Notes under the pieces: model-generated
What the model was told of the DNA's origin: nothing
What the model saw: the letters and a program-made list of their open reading frames with translations, nothing else
Databases searched by the model: none
Shown: in pieces, positions 29,202 to 36,722 of the stretch
Layout of the letters: each line of letters opens with the position of its first letter
Position numbering within the stretch: the stretch's first letter is position 1
Made by a program: the position numbers and the translations under genes
Source of the DNA: Prochlorococcus sp. AG-355-P16
GTDB taxonomy: Bacteria; Cyanobacteriota; Cyanobacteriia; PCC-6307; Cyanobiaceae
Length of the DNA: 36,722 bases
Direction of reading: 5' to 3'
Assembly (NCBI GenBank): GCA_003278525.1
Contig: QCEQ01000014.1
Location: forward strand, 1 to 36,722

Positions 29202-30530
29202 ATGGCCATAAGATTAGTTTTAGTTAGGCACGGGCTAAGCAGTTTCAATGCAAAAGGATTAATTCAAGGAAGAACAGACGATTCATTATTAACCGATGAA
29301 GGTTACGAACAAGCCCGAAAAGCTGGAAAAGCATTATCAAAAATAAACTTCGATAAAATCTATTCCTCCCCACTTGTGAGAGCGGCAGAGACTGCAAAAA
29401 CAATTAAAAAGACCTTCAATAAAGAACAAAATATTGTATTCGACGATAATTTGCTAGAGGTAGACCTTAGTGAATGGTCTGGTCTAAAAATTGATGAAAT
29501 AAAAAATAAATTTCCAGAAATTTACCCTATATGGAAAAATGATCCAGAAAATCTTATCTTAAAAAGAAATGATAATAAAACTTATAAACCAATTAAAGAG
29601 TTATTTTTTCAAGCAACAAATTTTGTAGAAGATATTTTAAAAATTTATCAAGACAAAGATGATATAAATATTTTAGTTGTTGGACATAATGCAATTCTAA
29701 GATGTTTAATACTATTATTATTAGGAAGGCCTAAACAAGGTTTTAGAAAAATAAGATTAGAAAATGCTTCTTTCTCGATACTCAATATTTCAAGGCAAGA
29801 CAACTCTTTTAAGACTCAAATTGAATGCTTAAATCAGACTTCCCATCTTAATAAAAATATTCCAAATAAAATTGGAGATTCCAGAATATTTCTAATAAGG
29901 CATGGTGAAACTAACTGGAACAAAGAAGGTAGATTTCAAGGCCAAATTGATATCCCTTTAAATGAAAACGGAAAAAATCAAGCTAGAAAGACTTTTGAAT
30001 ATTTGAGAAATATTTCTTTCAATAAGGCATTTTCAAGTTCAATGCATAGGCCTTATGAGACTGCACAAATAATCGTACAGAATAACAAAGATTTAAAAAT
30101 TAAGAAAATAGATTCACTCATAGAAATCAGTCACGGATTATGGGAGGGTAAATTGGAAGCAGAAATTAGAGAAGAGTGGCCTGCTTTACTAAAAAATTGG
30201 CATGACAAACCTGAAGAAGTGATAATGCCCGAAGGTGAATCTATAAAAGATGTTTCAGAAAGGTCCGTAGAAGCTTTTGAAAAAATTTGTTTATCTCAAA
30301 AAGATAATGATCAAACCCTCATGGTTGCTCATGATGCAGTCAATAAAACTCTAATTTGCAATATACTTGGCATTAATTATTCAAATATTTGGATGATAAA
30401 ACAAGGCAATGGTGGCATAACTATAATTGATCTTTTTAATGATAAAAATAAGCCGCCTGTGATTAGCGCTCTAAACATTACAACTCATCTAGGCGGAATA
30501 CTTGATTCAACTGCTTCAGGAGCACTTTAA
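29202..30530 (+). CDS. Two-domain histidine phosphatase (phosphoglycerate mutase-like)
   Basis: Two complete histidine-phosphatase domains are fused in 442 residues. Domain 1 has LVRHGLSSFN (His10) and VVGHNAILR (His162). Domain 2 has LIRHGETNWN (His234) and MVAHDAVNK (His377). Each has the surrounding arginine and glutamate pattern, so both look catalytically competent. Such proteins are annotated as phosphoglycerate mutase, but phosphoserine phosphatase or other small-molecule phosphatase activity is equally possible. It stands alone, divergent from the CPBP gene (116 nt) and convergent with lepB (53 nt). No leader RNA structure was seen in the 116-nt gap. Confidence 0.9.
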   Translation: MAIRLVLVRHGLSSFNAKGLIQGRTDDSLLTDEGYEQARKAGKALSKINFDKIYSSPLVRAAETAKTIKKTFNKEQNIVFDDNLLEVDLSEWSGLKIDEIKNKFPEIYPIWKNDPENLILKRNDNKTYKPIKELFFQATNFVEDILKIYQDKDDINILVVGHNAILRCLILLLLGRPKQGFRKIRLENASFSILNISRQDNSFKTQIECLNQTSHLNKNIPNKIGDSRIFLIRHGETNWNKEGRFQGQIDIPLNENGKNQARKTFEYLRNISFNKAFSSSMHRPYETAQIIVQNNKDLKIKKIDSLIEISHGLWEGKLEAEIREEWPALLKNWHDKPEEVIMPEGESIKDVSERSVEAFEKICLSQKDNDQTLMVAHDAVNKTLICNILGINYSNIWMIKQGNGGITIIDLFNDKNKPPVISALNITTHLGGILDSTASGAL

Positions 30531-30583
30531 ATTAAGCCTTGTTAAAAATTTATTTTGATAAAGTCAGAGGCAAGGGAAAGGCT

Positions 30584-31243
30584 TCATTTACTGAAAAAGC
30601 CAACTTGACTGAGAGGCCAAAATCTAAAATATGCTTTACCAATTATCTCTTTTTTATGAAGAAATTTACTTCCAGGCCAATATCTTCCATCCCAACTATT
30701 TGCCCTATTATCACCTAAAACTAAAAAATGATCTTCTGGCACTTTCATTTTTTCAAATTTACCACAATTATTAAATAGGGATAATGAGCACTTATAAGAG
30801 ACATAGGGTTCAGTAATTAATTTATTATTTATTATTAATTCACCATTAGAGTTTACACTTACAATTTCTCCTGGAAGGGCCACCACTCTTTTAATGTAAG
30901 CATCGCAAGCTTGATCCCTCAAACCAGGAATAAACGACATTGGAGGAAAACTCATAAAAAAACAATATCTTTTTTTTGGTAAAGGCTTAGATCTTGATGA
31001 AATTAATTTTTTGTCAAACGAGTAAGGTGAGTTAAAAACAACAATATCTCCTCTTTTTGGTAAGGAGTTTCTTAGCGAAAATTTTTCAATAATTAACCTA
31101 TCATTTATTTGTAATTCTGGGAGCATTGAACCAGAAGGGATATAACGTGGTTCTGCAAAAAATGATCTACAAGAAGAAACGAAAAAAGTTAATAGAATTA
31201 GTAGACCCCATTCTTTTAAAAAACTTTTTATGAAACTAGGCAT
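30584..31243 (-). CDS. lepB: Signal peptidase I
   Basis: LepB removes signal peptides from secreted and thylakoid-lumen proteins. With the ATG start at 31243 it has 219 residues: a hydrophobic N-terminal anchor (about 12-26), the catalytic serine in IPSGSMLPEL (Ser39), the general-base lysine in YIKRVVALPGE (Lys118) and the family box GDNRANSWDGRYWP. TTG at 31255 would add four residues. It is the last gene of a leftward cluster, 17-29 nt after the ArsC-like gene. Two cysteines in the insert (about 94 and 113) are not catalytic. Confidence 0.95.
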   Translation of the reverse strand: MPSFIKSFLKEWGLLILLTFFVSSCRSFFAEPRYIPSGSMLPELQINDRLIIEKFSLRNSLPKRGDIVVFNSPYSFDKKLISSRSKPLPKKRYCFFMSFPPMSFIPGLRDQACDAYIKRVVALPGEIVSVNSNGELIINNKLITEPYVSYKCSLSLFNNCGKFEKMKVPEDHFLVLGDNRANSWDGRYWPGSKFLHKKEIIGKAYFRFWPLSQVGFFSK

Positions 31244-31272
31244 AGGATTAATCAATTCTTGATTTTCTAAAC

Positions 31273-31629
31273 TTATATAAATTGTTTTGCATATTCAATT
31301 TCGTTAAAACCTAATATTACTTTTTTCCCTTCGTAAATCAAAAATGGTCTTTTTATTAATTTGCCATCACTTAAAAGAAGTTGAATAATTTCTTCCTTTG
31401 ACAAACGATCAATATCAAGATCAAGAGTTTTAAAGGCTTTACCTCTTGTATTAAAAATCCTTTTCCTATCATCAAAGTATTGTTCTAAGGCTAGATTTAA
31501 AAAATTAACAAGTGGAGGTTCTTTTACAATATCAATTAACTGAAATTCAAAATCTTTGCTTTCAAGCCACTTTGCAGCTTTTCGGCATGTAGAACATTTT
31601 AAATAACTATAAAAAATTATTTTTTTCAA
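31273..31629 (-). CDS. ArsC/Spx family protein
   Basis: The 118-residue protein has the thioredoxin-like ArsC fold: the N-terminal FYSYLKCSTCRKA with Cys12 and Cys15 as a CxxC pair, and the KRPFLI segment near residue 93 with the conserved Arg-Pro (cis-proline loop). Glutaredoxin-linked arsenate reductase, a Spx-type regulator or a YffB-like protein are all possible. No ars genes are nearby, so arsenate reduction is not supported by context. The TTG start overlaps the ppa stop by 4 nt (TTGA), so it is translationally coupled to ppa. Confidence 0.88.
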   Translation of the reverse strand: MKKIIFYSYLKCSTCRKAAKWLESKDFEFQLIDIVKEPPLVNFLNLALEQYFDDRKRIFNTRGKAFKTLDLDIDRLSKEEIIQLLLSDGKLIKRPFLIYEGKKVILGFNEIEYAKQFI

Positions 31630-32180
31630 TTTAACTTACTAATATTTGATTTCTTAAGTACTTTAAAGTTTTTCTTTTTTAGAAGCATACAACTTTTCAA
31701 TAAATTTTCAACTACATCAAAATCCCTCCAACCATCAATTTGAACTGTTCTTCCATCGAGTCCTTTACTTGTTCTAAAAAATTCTGCAACATCCTCGAGC
31801 TGATTAGGAGCAATTTGATTAATACTCACTATGTTAGCCTGCCTAGGATTTGCCATAGGTACACATAAAAGTTTTCCATCATATGCACCACAATCATGCA
31901 TATCCAAAACTCCAATAGGTCTAGCTTTTATAAGACAACCCGCAAAAGTAGGTTCGTCCATTATCACCATTGCATCAAGGGGAGCTCCATCTTCAGCAAG
32001 GGTATTTGGGATAAAACCATAATCAAAAGGATACCTCACTGAAGAATGTAATACTCTGTCTAGGGCCATTATTCCTGCGTCAGAGCAATATTCATATTTA
32101 TTCCTACTCCCTGCAGGTATTTCAACAACAATATTCACTATTCCCTTCATTGGAGATGGAGGTATTGAACTAAGGTCCAT
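31626..32180 (-). CDS. ppa: Family I inorganic pyrophosphatase, active-site variant
   Basis: Ppa hydrolyses pyrophosphate to drive biosynthesis. The 184-residue protein aligns by eye to E. coli PPase through IPAGSRNKYEY, LDRVL, YPFDYGFIPNT and MHDCGAYDGKLLCVP, keeping the Glu20, Lys29, Glu31, Arg43, Tyr55, Asp65, Asp70, Asp97, Asp102, Lys104 and Lys142 equivalents (E. coli numbering). The metal motif DGDPxD reads DGAPLD, so the Asp67 equivalent is alanine, and the Tyr141 equivalent appears to be serine. Activity may be reduced or altered. It overlaps the upstream small membrane protein gene by 11 nt and the ArsC-like gene by 4 nt. Confidence 0.94.
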   Translation of the reverse strand: MDLSSIPPSPMKGIVNIVVEIPAGSRNKYEYCSDAGIMALDRVLHSSVRYPFDYGFIPNTLAEDGAPLDAMVIMDEPTFAGCLIKARPIGVLDMHDCGAYDGKLLCVPMANPRQANIVSINQIAPNQLEDVAEFFRTSKGLDGRTVQIDGWRDFDVVENLLKSCMLLKKKNFKVLKKSNISKLN

Positions 32181-32424
32181 CTTTTTTAAAATCGTGATTA
32201 TGAATTATCTCGTTTCCTTGAGATAAAGGTCTGCCAATTAAAATGCTTATTGAAGGTAAAAAAATTGTCAAAAAGGCAAAAATAATACCTAAAGATGTTA
32301 CTGATAAACTCCTTATACTTAAAGGGTCATCATCATCTCTTTCAAAATCATTTCGAGCAGAACCATTAGAGGGTTCTTCGCTTGATTTACTTTGAATAAA
32401 CTGCTTTGATTTCGTGTAACTCAA
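32170..32424 (-). CDS. Small single-helix membrane protein, unknown
   Basis: The 84-residue protein starts at TTG; no ATG is available. The first 40 residues are polar and rich in serine, with an acidic run (ERDDDDP). One hydrophobic helix follows (about 44-64, SLGIIFAFLTIFLPSISILIG), then a polar tail of about 20 residues. I recognise no family. Its end overlaps ppa by 11 nt, so the two are probably co-translated. Reality is supported by the tight coupling, the coherent protein layout and the absence of a competing ORF. A membrane anchor or regulator for a neighbour is possible but not shown. Confidence 0.7.
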   Translation of the reverse strand: MSYTKSKQFIQSKSSEEPSNGSARNDFERDDDDPLSIRSLSVTSLGIIFAFLTIFLPSISILIGRPLSQGNEIIHNHDFKKDGP

Positions 32425-32520
32425 GAACTCTTAATTGGTAAAGATTAAGGAGATAATTAAACATCATTATCCTACATTCAAAATGTCAATAAATCAAAAC
32501 ATTGATTGTTGACTTTTTAA

Positions 32521-32871
32521 TTACTCTTTTTCTAGCAAAGACCTAATAGATTTAAGTTCGTCTAATATTTGCGCCAGTATATTTTGAGCAGCGGAAGAAG
32601 GTGTATTAAATACCTCTACAGTAACCTCCTTTATTCTTAAGATATCTTTTGCAAATCTTGCTACTTCATTAGGATGGAATTTTAAAGGTTCTTTTTGATC
32701 AGTGCGAAATTCGGGATTTAATTTTCTTGGATTAAAACTAGGGTTTAGATTTCTTAAATCTGTGTTTGTATACCTATAGACAGAAGCTCTTGATCTATTT
32801 AGGAATTTTTGAACTTCATCAATACCTACTAATTCCTCTTCACTAGAAATATTGGAATCTATATTTTCCAT
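32521..32871 (-). CDS. Small helix-turn-helix protein (MerR/excisionase-like)
   Basis: In the 116-residue protein, residues about 14-75 fit a MerR/AlpA-type winged HTH: LVGIDEVQKFLNRSRASVYRYT, then a proline-rich wing and KFHPNEVARFAKDIL. The C-terminal third (NTPSSAAQNILAQILDELKSIRSLLEKE, read in parts) is a probable helix that could form a coiled-coil dimer. It is likely a DNA-binding regulator; the target is unknown. It is 96 nt upstream of the small membrane protein gene on the same strand. Its ATG is 26 nt from a possible small ORF on the opposite strand and 175 nt from proS, so it could control the divergent side. Confidence 0.8.
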   Translation of the reverse strand: MENIDSNISSEEELVGIDEVQKFLNRSRASVYRYTNTDLRNLNPSFNPRKLNPEFRTDQKEPLKFHPNEVARFAKDILRIKEVTVEVFNTPSSAAQNILAQILDELKSIRSLLEKE

Positions 32872-32897
32872 AAACTTAAGAAAATGACTAGGTAGTA

Positions 32898-33014
32898 ATG
32901 AACTTTTTAGAGAGTTTGAACTTCATTACTGAAGAAGTTAGCAGAAAGAACATTCTTAGACTAGCCGCGTTGAGGGACTCAAGACACTTTGAATTATTTT
33001 TTCATCTTAATTGA
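32898..33014 (+). CDS. Possible 38-residue small protein upstream of proS
   Basis: An ATG ORF of 39 codons (TGA at 33012-33014) fills most of the gap between the HTH gene and proS. The product begins MNFLESLNFITEEVSR and contains RKNILRLAALRDSRHFE, an amphipathic, charged, probably helical peptide with no membrane helix. It ends 32 nt before the proS ATG. The amino acid make-up is protein-like for an AT-rich intergenic region, with little of the N/K/I/Y-only bias seen in chance ORFs here. I know no homologue. It could be chance or a leader peptide. Confidence 0.35.
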   Translation: MNFLESLNFITEEVSRKNILRLAALRDSRHFELFFHLN

Positions 33015-33046
33015 TAAAATTAAATATTATCTAAGGATTTTTCTGT

Positions 33047-34849
33047 ATGCGCGTGACCACCTCATTTCCTCTGGGGACACTTCGTGACACACCTTCTGAA
33101 GCTGAGATTATTTCACATCAATTACTCTTAAAAGCTGGGTATATTCGCAGAGTTAACAGTGGTATTTATGCATACATGCCACTAATGCTTAGAGTTATTG
33201 AAAAAATATCCGCAATAATAGAGAAAGAACTTAATAGTATTGGTTGTACTAAATTACTATTACCCCAACTTCATCCTGCAGATTTATGGAAAAAAAGTGA
33301 AAGGTGGGAAGGATATACAGCAGGTGAAGGAATAATGTTTAATCTCAAAGATAGACAAGGTAAAGAATTTGGTTTAGCACCAACTCACGAAGAGGTGATC
33401 ACGAGTATTGCATCAGAGACTATCAACTCCTATAAGCAATTACCTCAATGTTTTTATCAAATTCAGACAAAATTTAGAGATGAAATAAGGCCAAGGTTTG
33501 GATTGATGAGAAGTAGAGAATTCATAATGAAAGATGGTTATTCTTTTCATTCTTCAGAAAACGATCTAGCTTCTTTCTATGAAAAAGTGGGCAATGCTTA
33601 TGAAAATATTTTTAAATCTTGTGGACTGCAGACAGTAGGGGTTGAAGCTGATAGTGGAGCAATTGGCGGTGCTTCATCTAAAGAATTTATGGTAACTGCT
33701 GATGCAGGGGAAGATTCCATTTTGTTCACTCAAAGCGGTTCTTATGCTGCCAATATTGAAAAAGCTGTTTCTCTACCCTCTCAACCTATTCCACTAAAAG
33801 ATGATATTGCAGAGTGGTTGGAAACGCCTCATCAAAAAACAATCCTAGAAGTTTGCAAAAATAACAATTTAGACCCAAGTCAGCTTATTAAAGTAGTGAT
33901 ATTCCTTGCACAGTTCGAAGGTGAATTTGAGGTCCCAATCCTTGCATGTATAAGAGGCGATCAACACATTAATGAAGTAAAGCTTTTTAACTTAATCAAT
34001 AAACTTCATAATTTCAATCTCCTTAATCTTAAAAAGATTGAAGACAAAAATAATATCGAAAAAAATCTAATTGATTTTCCCTTAGGTTTTATCGGGCCAG
34101 ATTTAGATAATAAAACTATTAAAGCCACTTCTAATTGGAATAAAAAATGGACAAGAATAATTGACCATTCTGCAAGTGGCCTTTCAAATTTTGTAAGTGG
34201 TGGGAATAAAGTTAATTTCCATAAAGTTTTTCAAGAATTTTCTTTTGATTCGAAAGACTATCTAATTGGGGATATCAGGAATGCCAAAAAAGGAGATAAG
34301 ATAAGTATTAATGATGATGAAGAACTTAAAGAAAAAAAAGGTATCGAAATTGGACATATTTTCCAACTAGGTCAGAAATATAGTGAAAAATTAAATGCAA
34401 AGTTCTCTGATAAGGACGGTCAGTTAAAAAATTTATGGATGGGTTGTTACGGAATAGGAGTGACAAGAATAGCTCAAGCTGCTATCGAACAGAATCATGA
34501 TCAAAAAGGAATTTGTTGGCCTATCCAGATTTCTCCTTTTGAAGTTATTATTATCCCAACAAACCTAAAAGATCCTATTCAAAGTGATCTTAGTGAACAA
34601 ATCTATAACAACTTTTTAATTAATAAAATTGATGTCCTTCTTGATGATAGAAACGATAGGGCTGGAGTGAAATTTAAAGATGCTGAATTAATTGGTATTC
34701 CTTTTCAGATAATTATTGGCAGAGATTCTATTAATAAGGAAGTAGAACTTTTATGCAGAACAAATAATACTAAGCTTAAAATTAGTACTGATAAATTGTT
34801 AGAAACATTTATTTCCGAATCTGAAATAATGTACAATAAAAAGTCTTGA
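33047..34849 (+). CDS. proS: Prolyl-tRNA synthetase
   Basis: ProS charges tRNA-Pro. It is a class II enzyme of bacterial type, 600 residues: motif 1 region near YMPLMLRVIEKI, motif 2 FRDEIRPRFGLMRSREFIMKD near 141-161, an editing (INS) domain at about 225-405 (with IRGDQHINEVKL), motif 3 GCYGIGVTRIAQAA near 467-480 and the anticodon-binding domain at the end (RAGVKFKDAELIGIP). A clear ribosome-binding site AAGGA lies 9 nt before the ATG, and TAAAAT at 33015-33020 may be the -10 box. It is followed after 26 nt by psb27. Confidence 0.97.
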   Translation: MRVTTSFPLGTLRDTPSEAEIISHQLLLKAGYIRRVNSGIYAYMPLMLRVIEKISAIIEKELNSIGCTKLLLPQLHPADLWKKSERWEGYTAGEGIMFNLKDRQGKEFGLAPTHEEVITSIASETINSYKQLPQCFYQIQTKFRDEIRPRFGLMRSREFIMKDGYSFHSSENDLASFYEKVGNAYENIFKSCGLQTVGVEADSGAIGGASSKEFMVTADAGEDSILFTQSGSYAANIEKAVSLPSQPIPLKDDIAEWLETPHQKTILEVCKNNNLDPSQLIKVVIFLAQFEGEFEVPILACIRGDQHINEVKLFNLINKLHNFNLLNLKKIEDKNNIEKNLIDFPLGFIGPDLDNKTIKATSNWNKKWTRIIDHSASGLSNFVSGGNKVNFHKVFQEFSFDSKDYLIGDIRNAKKGDKISINDDEELKEKKGIEIGHIFQLGQKYSEKLNAKFSDKDGQLKNLWMGCYGIGVTRIAQAAIEQNHDQKGICWPIQISPFEVIIIPTNLKDPIQSDLSEQIYNNFLINKIDVLLDDRNDRAGVKFKDAELIGIPFQIIIGRDSINKEVELLCRTNNTKLKISTDKLLETFISESEIMYNKKS

Positions 34850-34875
34850 GGCTTATTTTTTTTGGGAGCTAAGTT

Positions 34876-35313
34876 ATGTTACTTAAATGGACATCAAAAT
34901 TATTTTTTAAGAATCTTACCAAAGCTATATCTTTTGCAATATCCTTAATTGTTGTTTTTACACTATTTAGTTCCCCTTCCATAGCTGCAAAAACCTCTAT
35001 GACGGGTGATTATGCAAAGGATACAATTTCAGTTGTTAAAACATTACAAACAGCTGTTGATACTCCAAAAGATTCTCCAAATAAAGATGAAGTAAGAAGT
35101 GAGGCTCTTACACTGATAACTGACTATATTTCCAGATATAGAAATAGAGGAATGGTGAATAAAACACAATCATTTACCACAATGCAAACAGCATTAAATG
35201 CTATGGCAGGTCATTACAAAAACTTTGCAAGTAGACCTTTACCAGATAAACTTAAAGAGCGTTTAACCAAAGAATTTTCTCTTGCTGAAAAAATGGTTCT
35301 AAGAGAAAGTTGA
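34876..35313 (+). CDS. psb27: Photosystem II assembly protein Psb27
   Basis: Psb27 binds the lumenal side of CP43 in assembling or repairing photosystem II and keeps the manganese cluster site accessible. The 145-residue protein has an N-terminal export signal (about 1-37, hydrophobic ISFAISLIVVFTLFSS then SIAA). A four-helix domain follows with GDYAKDTISVVKTLQ, ISRYRNRGMV and TMQTALNAMAGHY, typical of Psb27. No lipobox cysteine is seen, so unlike many cyanobacterial forms it does not look like a lipoprotein. A good Shine-Dalgarno GGGAG lies about 10 nt before the ATG. It is between proS (26 nt) and purA (81 nt) on the same strand. Confidence 0.95.
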   Translation: MLLKWTSKLFFKNLTKAISFAISLIVVFTLFSSPSIAAKTSMTGDYAKDTISVVKTLQTAVDTPKDSPNKDEVRSEALTLITDYISRYRNRGMVNKTQSFTTMQTALNAMAGHYKNFASRPLPDKLKERLTKEFSLAEKMVLRES

Positions 35314-35322
35314 TACAATTCA

Positions 35323-36705
<1,383 letters not shown>

Positions 36706-36722
36706 TTTAGTTCCAAATTAAT

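Noticed and set aside
30534..30584. AAGCCTT/AAGGCTT inverted repeat between the phosphatase gene and lepB
   Set aside because: The loop would be 37 nt and there is no T-tract; not convincing as a terminator.

Overview
The window is a dense, AT-rich (by eye roughly one third G+C) stretch of chromosome from a marine picocyanobacterium, almost certainly a Prochlorococcus of the high-light or low-GC type. The signs are both protochlorophyllide reductase systems (chlN-chlB-chlL and por) side by side, psaM, psb27, a ferrochelatase with a chlorophyll-binding tail, the aldehyde deformylating oxygenase / acyl-ACP reductase pair, short intergenic gaps and many overlapping genes. No rRNA, tRNA, CRISPR array, insertion sequence or prophage was recognised. 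The only mobile-element-type gene is one integrase sitting alone among housekeeping genes. No gene-free stretch exceeds 300 bases; the largest gap (4991-5282) holds psaM.

Layout. 1-5180 is a chlorophyll and photosystem I block: the 3' part of chlN, then chlB and chlL rightwards, meeting por, a small membrane protein and psaM, which run leftwards. 5283-8706 holds a lipoate ligase-like gene, a site-2 protease with CBS domains, trpF and folE. 8860-13363, all leftward, is a lipid and hydrocarbon block read in the order creatininase-family gene, ado, aar, accA and a short-chain dehydrogenase. 13430-16342 reads rightwards: an S1-domain protein, a Tab2-type RNA-binding protein (ATGA overlap) and a PgeF-type protein that lacks a normal start codon. 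16349-19844 reads leftwards: hemH, ilvB and a secreted SNase-fold protein. 19910-24338 reads rightwards: integrase, cobO, pyrH, frr and a geranylgeranyl-reductase-like flavoprotein. 24365-29085 reads leftwards: a CPBP protease, an FtsL-like protein, ftsI and tal. 29202-30530 is a two-domain histidine phosphatase. 30584-32871 reads leftwards: a small HTH protein, a small membrane protein, ppa, an ArsC-like protein and lepB. 33047 to the end reads rightwards: proS, psb27 and purA.

How the genes work together. ChlN/ChlB/ChlL and POR catalyse the same step of chlorophyll synthesis, dark-operative and light-dependent respectively. HemH draws on the same tetrapyrrole pool, and PsaM, Psb27 and the Tab2 homologue serve photosystem assembly. 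AccA, Aar and Ado link malonyl-CoA supply to fatty acyl-ACP and then to alkanes. FtsI with the FtsL-like protein belongs to septal wall synthesis.

Most of the window is ordinary core genome. The points most worth a second look are the pgeF gene with a possible ATT start, two candidate divisome membrane proteins (27208-27636 and 4643-4990), a pyrophosphatase with a changed active-site motif, a secreted SNase-fold protein without its catalytic arginines, a solitary arm-domain integrase, and a possible 38-residue ORF upstream of proS. I saw no clearly undescribed multi-gene system.
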